Shown one piece after another: positions 13,301-18,831 of a stretch of DNA of 33,803 bases. Location: assembly GCA_030053915.1 (NCBI GenBank), contig JASGCT010000025.1, positions 1 through 33,803 of the forward strand. The letters are read 5' to 3'. The stretch's first letter is position 1; every line of letters begins with the position of its first letter. The translations under genes and the position numbers were made by a program. The DNA is from Alphaproteobacteria bacterium. Its GTDB lineage: Bacteria; Bacteroidota; Bacteroidia; Chitinophagales; Chitinophagaceae. Under the pieces are notes generated by a model. That model was given only the letters and a program-made list of their open reading frames with translations, made no database searches and was not told the DNA's origin.

Positions 13301-15841
13301 AATACCCTTAAAGGTGTATCCCGTTAAAGAATCTGCGGTTACAATCGAATCATATACGCCATCTATAAATATAGAATCAATAACATAGCCTATATTGGGT
13401 GCATAAGTAACTCTAAAAGTATCATTATATTTAACAAAAGTCGTGTCGGTTATAGAACCATGAGGCGTTGGTATTGTTTGTACACTTACTTTAGATATCA
13501 CAAAACTAAAATAAGCATCACAACCACTACTAACCTGAACCGCATTTTTAATATTCGGCGGAATATTTAAAGACCCAAAATTATTATAGCCAAAACCAAC
13601 GATAGTGCCGTTTTGTAATAAACAAAGTGTATGTATTGCGCCATTGGCAATTTGAGTAACATGTCTTAAATTTGGCGGTTGGTCTATTTCACCAAGATCA
13701 TTAATACCCCAACCCACAACGGTACCATCTTTTTTTAAGGCTATAGAATAGCCGCCTATGGCTTGAATATCAGCCGAACCCGCTTTTACTTGTACCACAC
13801 CACTTAACCCCTGTGGTATTGGATATTGTAAAACAGAATTAAATCCCCAAATCACCACAGTACTATCATTTTTAATACCTAAGGAATGACCATAACCTGA
13901 ACTTAATTGAACAAGATCATGATTGATGTTTGCTGGAAACGCGACGTTTATATTGCCAGAAGGTCCCCAGGCAACAATAGTCCCATCCGACTTTAAAGCT
14001 ATGGAGTGAAATGGACCAGCCTCCACTTGAACCACATTGTTTAAACCCTGCGGCACATTAATTTGTTGGTTAAAATTATTACCCCAAGCGACTACTGTGC
14101 CATTCGAACGCAAGGCTAAAGAATGTCGCGACCCTGCAGATATTTGGACAAAATCGTTTTCCCCTGTCGGCGTATTTACTAATTCACCATAGCTATTATT
14201 ACCCCAAGCTAACACGCTGCCATCTTTCTGCAAAGCTACTGCAAAAAATCTACCCGCCGCTAATTGAACCAGCGTTCTTACATCGGGAACATTTAACTGA
14301 CCACCACCATTTTCGCCCCACTTATAGATCGTAACACTATCCGTGCCAAAATTATAGATGGTTATAGCAAAAGTATTTACAGAACGAGCCACACCGCTTA
14401 CACCCGTTACAGAATAAGTACCTACAGATAAATAATTCGGCAAAATAAAATAATAATTGGTGTCTGATATAAAAACGGCTTCCCGTTTAAAATTGTTTAT
14501 TACAAAACTATCATTAAATTTCTTTAAAATTATACTTTCAAGCCTATCACTTCTAACTATTAAAGTATCTCCAGCTCGCAAAACCCCTTTTTTAATTTGT
14601 TTTAATTTAAACTGATTCGTATAAACAACATGGATGGCTTGATTGACTAAAATATTATAAAAAGTATAACCTGTATTAGAATCTAAGCTGGCATGTGGGT
14701 CGTAAACACCATTAACGTAGATGCTATCAATATAATAGCTACTGTTTCCTGAATACGTTACCCTATAAGAACTTAGATCGGTAAATACATTTTGAGTAGG
14801 GCTTATACTACCGTTGACTACATGTGTTGTAATTGAATTAAATATGGTGTCTATAGAAAAGGTAAAATTGGTAAACAATCTACTGGGTTCATTATTAATT
14901 CTCATTTGAATCGTTCCAGATCTAAAACTTGTTGGCAAAGTTGCCACCCACTGATTATTTATAATAGTATCTACTTTTGTCCATGTAAAACCCGCATCTA
15001 TACTATACTCTAATGTGTCGTTGGTTACCAGCGGTGCTGAGAGTGTTCCCAATAATAACTGCCGTGTTGCATCGTAAAAATATCGAGCACCTAAGCCGTT
15101 ATGGCTTATGATAGTTGCACTTCTATTAAGCGACCCCACAGTGGTTGACGCATTGTGTAGAATCGTATTATTTGGAATTAAGATTAACTGAACCAGACTA
15201 TCTTTTGTAAGTGGCAAATAATATAATAAGTTCGGGCTGTTTGGTAGCGTTCTAAATCGATAGTTTTGCCGTATCTCTTGGGAAGTTTTAGCCACTGACC
15301 ATATTCTAAACTCTTGAAATTGCCCAATTGTAGAAGCATTATTATAATTTGCCGCTCCTATTTTACAGGTACTTAACACTAAATTTGTATCACGAAAACT
15401 ATACGTATCGATACTTTCACCATTTATATATGTAGAAATAAAACCATTGTTTTTAACCATCGCAACATGATACCATTGATTATTATTAATCGTATTGGGT
15501 GTGCCAATCATGCGATCACCATTGATAAACAATTGACCACTTGTGGCATGAAATCCTATGGATAACACATTGTTTCCTGGTTGTGTACCTGCTTCAAAAA
15601 TGCGTTGAAAACTTCTGCTTTTATCAGAAACTCGAAACCAAACTTCAATCGTAAAATTTGACTTGGCTAACGAATCTAAACTTGGCAATTGAATATAATC
15701 GCCATTACTTCCAGAGGCATCTGTTGTAGTCTGAAAACTGTTGTTATTCAAAAACAAAATGGAGTCTTTTGACTGCGCGGTCAATTTGAAAAAACCTAAA
15801 AACAAAAAATACAAAAATACAATAAAAAGTCTCATATACAT
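1136..15841 (-). CDS. Giant multidomain secreted protein (LamG, RCC1, InlB-B-like, FN3, Gly-rich) with T9SS sorting domain
   Basis: This 4901-residue protein has a signal peptide (cleavage likely after LTAQ, residue 23; Met3 is an alternative start) and a type A T9SS C-terminal domain (about 4821-4901, beginning LSLYPNPTSN). It is therefore predicted to cross the outer membrane through the type IX system and be displayed on or released from the cell. Approximate order: LamG (24-215), beta-sandwich, InlB-B-like repeat, IPT/TIG-like domain, seven RCC1 repeats (504-782), two InlB-B-like repeats, FN3 (948-1036). The same set recurs in 1040-2066, with LamG at 1040 and RCC1 at 1527-1806. Then come a third LamG (2066-2262), two cadherin/He_PIG-like domains, a glycine-rich domain (2559-2801), a fourth LamG (about 2907-3105), FN3 domains near 3230, 3480 and 4343, long InlB-B-like arrays, and an SprB-like segment (about 4661-4747). 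LamG and RCC1 folds usually bind glycans or proteins, so adhesion or matrix binding is plausible but inferred. No catalytic domain was recognised. Confidence 0.93.
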   Translation of the reverse strand: MYMRLFIVFLYFLFLGFFKLTAQSKDSILFLNNNSFQTTTDASGSNGDYIQLPSLDSLAKSNFTIEVWFRVSDKSRSFQRIFEAGTQPGNNVLSIGFHATSGQLFINGDRMIGTPNTINNNQWYHVAMVKNNGFISTYINGESIDTYSFRDTNLVLSTCKIGAANYNNASTIGQFQEFRIWSVAKTSQEIRQNYRFRTLPNSPNLLYYLPLTKDSLVQLILIPNNTILHNASTTVGSLNRSATIISHNGLGARYFYDATRQLLLGTLSAPLVTNDTLEYSIDAGFTWTKVDTIINNQWVATLPTSFRSGTIQMRINNEPSRLFTNFTFSIDTIFNSITTHVVNGSISPTQNVFTDLSSYRVTYSGNSSYYIDSIYVNGVYDPHASLDSNTGYTFYNILVNQAIHVVYTNQFKLKQIKKGVLRAGDTLIVRSDRLESIILKKFNDSFVINNFKREAVFISDTNYYFILPNYLSVGTYSVTGVSGVARSVNTFAITIYNFGTDSVTIYKWGENGGGQLNVPDVRTLVQLAAGRFFAVALQKDGSVLAWGNNSYGELVNTPTGENDFVQISAGSRHSLALRSNGTVVAWGNNFNQQINVPQGLNNVVQVEAGPFHSIALKSDGTIVAWGPSGNINVAFPANINHDLVQLSSGYGHSLGIKNDSTVVIWGFNSVLQYPIPQGLSGVVQVKAGSADIQAIGGYSIALKKDGTVVGWGINDLGEIDQPPNLRHVTQIANGAIHTLCLLQNGTIVGFGYNNFGSLNIPPNIKNAVQVSSGCDAYFSFVISKVSVQTIPTPHGSITDTTFVKYNDTFRVTYAPNIGYVIDSIFIDGVYDSIVTADSLTGYTFKGIKGNPTFKVTYRNQTFRIVTSTNTGGVINVVGGNIVKYDSTAVINVVAQSGYIVDSIWKNGNLYYAFEQGRNIGSNINSFSLLQVKGDSSIKAWFRSITPSSAPVIDSVIADNASGKLYFTSPNNFGGAPILYYKIYTYSNSDTLVSTATTEFFTAVNLMNKRDYTFKVSAVNIIGESPLSAMSLTIRPFNPFQKDSILFLSNNSFQTTTVGSGQGGDYIQLPALDMSGNFTIETWFKSNVTVGGWERIFDFGKSINGNGTSEGVLLGFPTATQLGFHVNGSDSVISFPSGFNPLNWNHYALVWNGSSVNLYINGVLTSSTSAGQQDILPGTCVSNYIGRSNWNDLSTKGFFNTFRIWKTAKTTQEIQQNYKISVLNNTFNLYYYLPLNKKNLVQTVTIPNGTKLNNASMAFAALNDSAMIISQTNIGARYFYDTNRQFLYGSLSDTIPIGQHVQYSLNGGQSWHNVDTVIGYYWLATLPPSFKFGRIQVRLNNNPNRFFNDYVFNFDSVFSSVNTSVVNGYIESTPKIFSGSNYRVTYAPFPPYSLDSVYINGVYNANASRDSVTGYTFYNVLVNPSLKVVFKVKPFSVSPVTPQVQAGKQLMVRGQTIDKIVLRRDNDSSEIGYIHKEAIMNTLDTIFYFTIPASSAIGLYYVQAIKDQTRANNRFLINVYNFGADSVGYVAWGATFNGLNNIPTNVNLVQISGGIYYNIGLKTDGTLVGWGGNSNRELNITYGLDQVVQISSNSTHTLALRSNGEVWAFGGTNLYGQTTVPATLNNVIEVAAGTNFSLALKNDGTVVGWGASGISGSGNTPVPASINNIKHIATASGYSLALKNDGTLTGWGNIYGPYNIPSGLNNIEQISVGGNDNIPELQHSIALKNDGSVSVWGSNDKGQLNVPANLNNVRYIVAGINHSLALKKDGTIVAWGSNGYGQLNIPFNIQYGVAIFTGSSSYGSYAFTKIAVQTRAGANGVITPTTFVKRGDNFRVTYQPNLGYQVDSIFINNSYDARISTDSLTSFTFYNLTGASPTIRVTYRIKTFTISTRANTAGGTISVMGSNKVNYGSNATINIRAQSGYIIDSIWKDTSLYYRFSGGRSIGDTANNFSILNVRGDSSVTVSFKRTAIATAPTIDSVFAGNAIANLYLTSPTNFGGVPILYYKIYRYLNNDTIISTSTTLATSIQNLVNRNKYSFQVSAVNVNGESGLSAVSDTIIPFNPFQKDSILYYSNNNFQTTSSGSGGAGDYVQLPSLDMSGNFTIETWFKANVSVSSWERIFDFGKSINGNGTSEGVLLGFPNSNQFGFHVNGSDLLVSFPLGYNPLSWNHYALVWNGISVSLYINGVLISSVSNGQQNILPSTCVSNFIGRSNWNDVTTKGLFNTFRIWKVARTAQEIQQNYDMNVLTNTVGLYYYLPLYQNNQAKTMNINNNTILNNASTADGALVSNSTIISQNNTGAQYVYDSTKQELFGSLLTPLDSFETILYSIDNGYSWEIVDRVTELYWYATLPASFKTGTIKVKSSTNSNRIFKDYIVMIPPQNFYYSHAYFLDTFLHSGNSVIPHLEAGSNVKYCIISGGASGIDIDSMTGVINWTNAVAIGNYNLTIQASNNLGTITTQFFLKVAKVALASSFQYNPDDYTGTLGVADSTALPAISSAILQKHFTIAPNNLGVSINPSTGRIIWRSTTPVQSTFYTITADFGDSFAIRTVHVFIDYPVYNYRNTNTQQTFTVPANVYLLYVEAVGASGGCINDIYELFSPPGGRVRAYIKVTPGETLNLFVGGSGQDNTGYSGRTFVAKIGGYNGGGSTQRGNYSYLPALRSAAGGGATDIRRGGVGLNNRIIVAGGGGGQGASFTGGGGGGLVANGSANNTGGGSQSSGGKAADYTYGGATGGSFGEGGLGTIDGGGGGGGWYGGGGGDVTNGGGGSSYFIPTARIVINEIGVNGGAGYYTIDGSSFTFHPATANGYLNLKPFYYQTPNFYYPNAIVTVNNYISGQSEAPVSNQPSMVFKILNPVNGIAIDTVTGIISWNNTLPSGNYILNVKGYTIQNDSFTNTLSLYVTSNNKDSIYTFRNATIKLSTNANGGGGDYIALPALEISNSNYTIETWFKNDGVIGNNSRIFDFGQKTGANGANSGVILAFANSTQLYFHSNSNENVIANLPANFISTNWNHFALRFSGNSLSLFLNGILIANRTYNQYAIAPNILVSNFIGRSNWDADKTTVGRFQDFRIWKRALSNDDISAIVSTNTPIDTAALYYYLPLNKTLSNNTPIQNNTQVFNEANTSGQLNSSATIISKNSTGASYSVNFAEQTLEGSLSDKVQPNEVIQYSVDSGVSWYDADTAFLYNWKATMPNNFYGGLIKVRTTINNTVTTRFFKDFVVSFLPMIPRIDSVVGLNSAIFVYFTPNPATLCPSITKYTVTGSKPNLISIDVASPIYISGLTNDSPYTFTMTATNIIGTSAMSNPSLVVKPTNTFDIILTEVVNGTISPKRSVHEYSSYRITYNPISFAYTLDSIFINGVYNANASLDSITGYTFDTITTNKSIKVIYKLKTFTITTLLNDGGRIIFNDGTNMVRYANSAALSIMSNTGYYIDSVLVNNNLNYAFSGGQNIGDSTFKLTIQNITGDSLVRVVFKQSTISTAPSIDTIIAGNAIATIYAFLPESLGGAKILFYKIYAYSNAGNRIDTVNNFPATLHGLTNDSSYVFKISAVNQNGESPLSALSDSIVPDPNLYNIITHVVNGTILDVKDNMSGIDFIVSHLLTGDSVTFDYYPNNGYKLDSIVVDSVKVDISLYPDSFKFVNIMRNHTIAVYYSIIKFRVRSMIGNNGSININNDTLVDYNSSLSVSFIPNYGYKTDSLFVNNIYIANDKDLYKIQNIQNDITLRVSFILQTYLVQATANFGGIIMPDGLDTVDFGSTPIYNFIPNTGYVVDSVFVNDIFVTSANNFTFDSVKTNQTIRVIFKLQNFIIMATAGMGGSIDPQGTSQVDYGTRPTYTFHPQVGYLVDSVFVNNTFVTTSQSYTFDSIKTNQTIYVSFKQQIFTISTKANNGGTIQLLSDTFATYGSNKILNIIPSFGNTLRYIVINNSVVSFANQSIDTPYLYTIENITQDLNIMVVFGNKSVIILSTENEGGTIQPNGLIVLSYDTSQQFIYSPNRGYELDSVIINGTRNVDSLSSYTFNNIRTNQMIRIIFKQQRFNIISSAGENGSINPLGIDTIQYDSNITYSFIPNIGYEVDSVFVNDRFATTNNSYTFDSVRFNQTIRVTFKNKTFTIMASAGNGGNVNPNGDTLLKYDSSIRYVFTPNTGYEIDSVFVNDTFATTENFYRFDSVRLNQTLRVTFKLKTFTINAITGNGGSISPSGLNIVNYGASITYTITPNDEFDIDSIWINNELINNVSEYTFNNVTNNQTIRVVFKRHSFRIIYSNNEGGTIGFENGSDIVLNDSNTTCIIKAMDTFIIDSIVVNGRLIYKFVNGQQAGLDSLTYRFDAVTGDSTINVSFRRVEPSTPPVLLGGFAGNGQAIVRFNLPTNWNGGDVVKYVVVSTNTSAVDSGTESPVIVKNLSNNLAYKFTVFAVNAWGQQSLSSDTTDLLFPQSNIVNINTQVINGTISESTAIKLGDSITITYRPQIGYELDSIFVNEEFVGNDSIQSYTFYNVQNETSILVRYKLKTFNIEALSTLNGTISPSGISHVGYGKNMQFSIIPNQGYALDSLFIDGKNVPNSTQFLFTNIMMNHTIFAKFKQRMFTIAINSGANGIVTPFGNIKVLYDSNVSVKFVPNIGYQVDSVLVNGVLTSVFNNEYIFNRVQGDSSLWVNFKPISVPSNTITIRVTNPNCYGLSGQAVLDFIDTTIYNKISVRNTITNNTQIYTLNARSFTVYGLYADSLYEINVYDSTPNTGYSNRIFSVMLSQPSKISAFSQLSTNNKQLTLNLSGSNNYTVLVNGKTYQTSSNNLNLPLSNGVNKIVVKTENACQGIYEETILVSETLSLYPNPTSNQITLNVGGSETKLQVRLVTEQGRYLFSKEVILDNYRNVVLDLSGYPAGVYLLKVNGTTVQGTLKLIKQ
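2830..4880 (-). repeat. Tandem InlB-B-like repeats (nine consecutive units) inside the giant gene
   Basis: Nine adjoining units of roughly 70-75 residues follow one pattern: F-x-I-x-x-x-A-x-x-G-G-x-I-x-P-x-G, then Y-x-x-D-S-V-F-V-N-D, then Y-T-F-D-S-V-x-x-N-Q-T-I-R-V-x-F-K. This matches the divergent InlB B-repeat family. Units near 3300-3550, 4220-4450 and 4440-4640 are the most alike and share long stretches of DNA sequence, which suggests recent duplication. About twelve further single or paired units lie elsewhere in the gene, roughly 21 in total. Confidence 0.8.
7441..8166 (-). repeat. Glycine-rich domain with GGC/GGT triplet tracts inside the giant gene
   Basis: Residues about 2559-2801 start with a beta-sandwich-like lead (QTFTVPANVYLLYVEAVGAS) and continue into a glycine-rich region with GGGATDIRRGG, IIVAGGGGGQGAS and GGGGGGGWYGGGGGD. 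The lead-in and the ATDIRRGG motif resemble the glycine-rich domain of the ALK/LTK type found in many secreted Bacteroidota proteins. On the + strand the coding shows as uninterrupted CCG triplets at 7584-7603 and CAC/CCA triplets at 7560-7576, a local G+C-rich island in AT-rich DNA. Confidence 0.75.
10425..11263 (-). repeat. RCC1 repeat array 2 (seven units) inside the giant gene
   Basis: A second set of seven W/F-G units (AWGATFNG, GWGGNSNRE, AFGGTNLYG, GWGASGISG, GWGNIYGP, VWGSNDKGQ, AWGSNGYGQ) with the same L-K-x-D-G-T and H-S-L-A-L pattern, residues about 1527-1806. It sits in the same position relative to LamG2 as array 1 does to LamG1, as expected if both came from duplication of one super-module. 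Confidence 0.85.
13497..14331 (-). repeat. RCC1 repeat array 1 (seven units) inside the giant gene
   Basis: Seven units each carry a W/F-G turn (KWGENGGGQ, AWGNNSYGE, AWGNNFNQQ, AWGPSGN, IWGFNSV, GWGINDLGE, GFGYNNFGS). They are separated by about 40 residues with the pattern L-K-x-D-G-T-V and V-Q-x-x-A-G-x-x-H-S-L-A-L. Seven blades is the number needed for one closed RCC1-type beta-propeller, so the array is probably a complete domain (residues about 504-782). Family assignment is from the motif; the propeller is inference. Confidence 0.85.
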
Positions 15842-15939
15842 AAAAAATTTAATTAAAAAACCATGCCATAAACAATTTTGGGCTTTTTAAAGCCACTAAA
15901 ATGATAACAAAAATAATATTTCATGGTTATTAGAAAGTG

Positions 15940-15947
15940 CAAATGTA
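15940..15947 (-). promoter_or_regulatory. Promoter -7 element of the giant gene, with flanking inverted repeat
   Basis: The minus strand reads TACATTTG, a match to the Bacteroidota -7 element TAnnTTTG, 98 bases before the ATG. No good TTTG lies at the expected -33 distance. The element overlaps the inner edge of one arm of a perfect inverted repeat, AAAGTGCAA (15934-15942) and TTGCACTTT (15968-15976), separated by 25 bases. The missing -33 box plus a dyad over the core promoter suggests a regulated promoter, which is inference. Confidence 0.5.
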
Positions 15948-16302
15948 CTATTTTTAATAATAATTTATTGCACTTTTAAAAACAAAGTTGAGTTTTAATT
16001 AGAAATCATAGACATAAAAATGTTGTTTCGAGAAGCAAATTGTTAAATGCACCCTGTTAGAAAAGGTATTGTTTATTTAAATTTTCGATTTGTAACGATC
16101 TTTTTGTTATTAAATTAAATTTGAAATTATACAAAAAACTCATAGAACCTATGTGCGAAGCTGAAAATATTATCTTTAAAGCCAAAAGTTTTGTTACCGT
16201 ATCTAAAAGTAATTTGAAACTATGATGAGTCAAGTAAAAATAGTACGTTATTAAAAAAGTAAAAATTCAATATTTATATAACGACACAAGTTCTAGTCCA
16301 CA

Positions 16303-16328
16303 GAAACAAAAATAAACTGAGGTCAGTT
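16303..16328 (-). terminator. Probable intrinsic terminator of the lyase/CoA-transferase/hydratase operon
   Basis: On the minus strand AACTGA-CC-TCAGTT is followed at once by TATTTTTGTTTC, 35 bases after the stop codon of the MaoC-like gene. An outer GAAAC/GTTTC pair (16303-16307 with 16329-16333) could form an alternative larger stem. The stem is short, so efficiency is uncertain. Confidence 0.5.
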
Positions 16329-16363
16329 GTTTCGTAAAGTAAATCAGGAACCAAGATCTTTGT

Positions 16364-17407
16364 TTAGTAATTACTATTTAGATACGTTGGGGCGTTGTTT
16401 CGATATACTAATAGAACCCTCTCAAAACTTACCACAATAGATTTTGAACTATCAAAAGCCCGAGTTGTAACTGTTAAGATACCTTGAGTGGGTCGAGATT
16501 TCGACTCTTTCTTAGCTATAATTTCGGATTCTGTAAAAAATTCTTCATCTGGAAAAACCTCTCGTTTAAGTTCTATGTTTTTCCATTCTAAATTAGCTAC
16601 AACCTTTCCAAATGTTCGTGTTGTGGCAGTAGTAACGATGGTTAAAGCCGACATTTCGTTTATAGGATTAAGAGGCAACCCAAAATATTGTTTATAGTAG
16701 TTACTATTTACATATTTTGGATTCCATTCTAATGCTAACAAGTCGTTATTAATAGATTCATCTGCATAGAATTTTCTTGAAGGGAAATGTTCGTATATTT
16801 CGCCCTGATTAAAATCTTCAAAAAACAAACCCGATTGTTCCATCAAAGTATTATTGGCATTTTTATAAGCTGAAAATCTATCTTCAAGATTTTCTATGGC
16901 TAAGGATTGATAATAAGGATGCTTCCCTTGGCGATACACAGCAATAACATATTGAATTTTAGTAATTAAAATATTAGATTGATTAAATCCTCGTGTTTCC
17001 ACTAAAATTTTACCTGTGTCTGGGCTATCTGAAATGATAATCTCAAGAATTTCACTTTCTGAATATATTGTGTCGCCAGAAAATACTGGGTGTAACATTG
17101 CAATACTATTAAAGCGTTCTATTCTTAGTTTTTTAAAAAATGTTTTCCATGTCATGCCAATAACTCTTTTAATAGTTACTGTACTTACAACCAAGCATTG
17201 TTTCCATTCGGTTGAGGCGCCATAATTACCGTCATAGTGGAGTTGGGCAAAATTAGTGGTGCTAAGGGCTTCGTTTTTATTGTCTTCTTGAGAAACAGTA
17301 ACTCCAGGCCGATGTTTGAATATTTGACCTACTTGAAATTGTTCAAAATCTAAGCCATAAACTTCCCTATATTTTTGAGAAGCAATTTTTGCATATGCTG
17401 AAAACAT
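16364..17407 (-). CDS. Double-hotdog MaoC-family enoyl-CoA hydratase (itaconyl-CoA / mesaconyl-CoA hydratase type)
   Basis: 347 residues with two hotdog (MaoC) halves. The first (about 15-160) keeps the substrate/catalytic motif N-F-A-Q-L-H57-Y-D59 and HPVFSGDTIYSESEIL. The second (about 195-337) has the matching FPDEEFFTESEII and SRPTQGILTVTTRA strands, but Leu-Glu-Trp-Asn (226-229) where L-H-x-D would sit, so it is probably structural only. Length and double-domain form fit mesaconyl-CoA hydratases and related MaoC hydratases, which add water across C4-C5 branched unsaturated dicarboxyl-CoA esters. It is the third gene of an operon, 16 bases after the CoA-transferase stop. With that transferase and the CitE-like lyase it forms an activate-hydrate-cleave set, as in itaconate degradation (Ich/RipB). 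Substrate is inferred from context. Confidence 0.8.
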   Translation of the reverse strand: MFSAYAKIASQKYREVYGLDFEQFQVGQIFKHRPGVTVSQEDNKNEALSTTNFAQLHYDGNYGASTEWKQCLVVSTVTIKRVIGMTWKTFFKKLRIERFNSIAMLHPVFSGDTIYSESEILEIIISDSPDTGKILVETRGFNQSNILITKIQYVIAVYRQGKHPYYQSLAIENLEDRFSAYKNANNTLMEQSGLFFEDFNQGEIYEHFPSRKFYADESINNDLLALEWNPKYVNSNYYKQYFGLPLNPINEMSALTIVTTATTRTFGKVVANLEWKNIELKREVFPDEEFFTESEIIAKKESKSRPTQGILTVTTRAFDSSKSIVVSFERVLLVYRNNAPTYLNSNY

Positions 17408-17423
17408 ATATTTATTTTTTTAG

Positions 17424-18779
17424 TTAAATTAGATTTATTTTTTGGGCTTCAAAACTAAGTTGTTCGCGAAAACTTGGGTGGGCTAATTGAATTAAAGCTA
17501 AGGCACGTTGTCTATTGGTTTTTCCCTGGATATTCACGCAGCCGTATTCGGTTGCTACAAATTCAACATCTGTTCGGGCGGTAGTTACAATATTGTTTAA
17601 TTTTGGCACAATCTTTGAGATGGTGCCATTTTTAGCAGTAGAATTTGCAGCTAAAAAGCTTTTTCCGCCATTAGATAAAGTAGCCCCTCTAATAAAATCT
17701 ACTTGACCACCTGTGCCAGTGATTTGCTTCCAGTTAACCGATTCTGATGCTACTTGACCAAATAAATCTATTTCAACAAAAGAATTTACAGATATTACGT
17801 TGTCGTTTTGTCTAATAATATCGGGATCGTTAACATAATCGGCAGGATAGCATAAAATTGAAGGGTTATTATTAATAAAATCGTAATGTTCTTGAGTTGG
17901 CAGCATGCAAACGTTAAAAACCGTATGGTATCTATTTGTTTTTTTATATTTATTTGTAACATTGCCGTTGGCAATCAATTCAATCATGGAGCCACCTAAA
18001 AGTTCAGTATGAACACCTAAATCATTTAAGTTAAACAAATTGTCGCCAATGATATCTGGAATGCCTCCGATACCTAATTGTAAACAATAGCCATCTTTAA
18101 TAAAGGGTAAAATAAATTCGCTGATGGCTTTACTTTCGGGTGCAATCGAAGGGCTGGCGGAAATTCCTAAGGGTTCATCGTTTTCAACAATCATATCAAT
18201 TTCACTAATATGTATCAACCCTTCCCCAAAAGTTTTCGGCATATATTTATTCACCTCAACTATTTTCTTTTTGGCTATTTTAGACATTGGAATTGAGTAA
18301 CTACCATCCACTCCAAAACTAAAATATCCCGATTGGTCCATAGGCGACACTTGAAACATGTGAACATCTGGTGGACTGATGTGATTAAATAAAAAACCGG
18401 AACTCATTTTACTAAAATGAGACGGAATATATTCAACTGTATGAAGATGGTGTTCGTTTGAAAAATTTAAAATGGCACCAAAAGCACCGCCAACAAAAGG
18501 GAGCTCCAAATGAATTTTATTTAGTAATTCTTTGTCTTTAAATAAAACGGCAACATTTTCGGAAGATCTAAACAAAAAAAGTGTAGGCACCTCTAAAAAA
18601 TTATCCGCTTTAACAGCTGAGATAAAAGATTTGATTAGGGTATTTGGGGTTGCTGAATAAGCGCCACAGGTAATTGTTTTGGCTGATTTTTCTATGTTTA
18701 AAATGGCTTCATCGGGTGTTGTTTTTTTTTGTTCATAAAGACTTTGGATATTACTTGCAGAAAATTTATAGTTTTTCAT
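17424..18779 (-). CDS. Family I CoA-transferase (acetyl-CoA hydrolase / 4-hydroxybutyrate CoA-transferase family)
   Basis: 451 residues, the usual length of the Cat/4-hydroxybutyrate CoA-transferase family. Visible motifs: the glycine-rich loop LQLGIGGIPDIIG (233-245), the catalytic glutamate in GVHTELLGGSM (Glu259, which forms the glutamyl-CoA thioester in this family), and GTGGQVDFIRGA (355-366), which helps form the oxyanion and CoA pocket. The enzyme moves CoA from a donor such as acetyl-CoA or succinyl-CoA to a free carboxylate in the cytoplasm. Its place between a CitE-like lyase and a MaoC hydratase suggests it activates itaconate, mesaconate or a similar C5 acid, as Ict/RipA does. Simple acetyl-CoA hydrolase or succinate:acetate CoA-transferase activity remains possible from sequence alone. 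It starts 52 bases after the lyase stop. Confidence 0.85.
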   Translation of the reverse strand: MKNYKFSASNIQSLYEQKKTTPDEAILNIEKSAKTITCGAYSATPNTLIKSFISAVKADNFLEVPTLFLFRSSENVAVLFKDKELLNKIHLELPFVGGAFGAILNFSNEHHLHTVEYIPSHFSKMSSGFLFNHISPPDVHMFQVSPMDQSGYFSFGVDGSYSIPMSKIAKKKIVEVNKYMPKTFGEGLIHISEIDMIVENDEPLGISASPSIAPESKAISEFILPFIKDGYCLQLGIGGIPDIIGDNLFNLNDLGVHTELLGGSMIELIANGNVTNKYKKTNRYHTVFNVCMLPTQEHYDFINNNPSILCYPADYVNDPDIIRQNDNVISVNSFVEIDLFGQVASESVNWKQITGTGGQVDFIRGATLSNGGKSFLAANSTAKNGTISKIVPKLNNIVTTARTDVEFVATEYGCVNIQGKTNRQRALALIQLAHPSFREQLSFEAQKINLI

Positions 18780-18831
18780 AGCTTATTAATTTTTTTTATA
18801 AATTTAGTTGTGTGTATCGCTTTTAATATTA

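Larger units (their letters stand above)
15842..16363. other. Intergenic region upstream of the giant gene
   Basis: 522 bases without a convincing gene. It holds the terminator of the CoA-ester operon near 16303-16328, the promoter of the giant gene at 15940-15947 and a 9-base inverted repeat around that promoter. A 24-codon frame at 16151-16225 (+) starts with ATG but has no initiation signal or recognisable relative, and I do not call it. Confidence 0.7.

Noticed and set aside
1992-13327. Open frames of 60-140 codons on the + strand inside the giant gene
   Set aside because: They are antisense to a continuous, motif-rich 4901-codon gene, show no domain pattern, and several read only the complement of repeat units.
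16151-16225. 24-codon frame beginning MCEAENIIFK in the gap upstream of the giant gene
   Set aside because: No promoter, no family resemblance, and the length is expected by chance in this composition.
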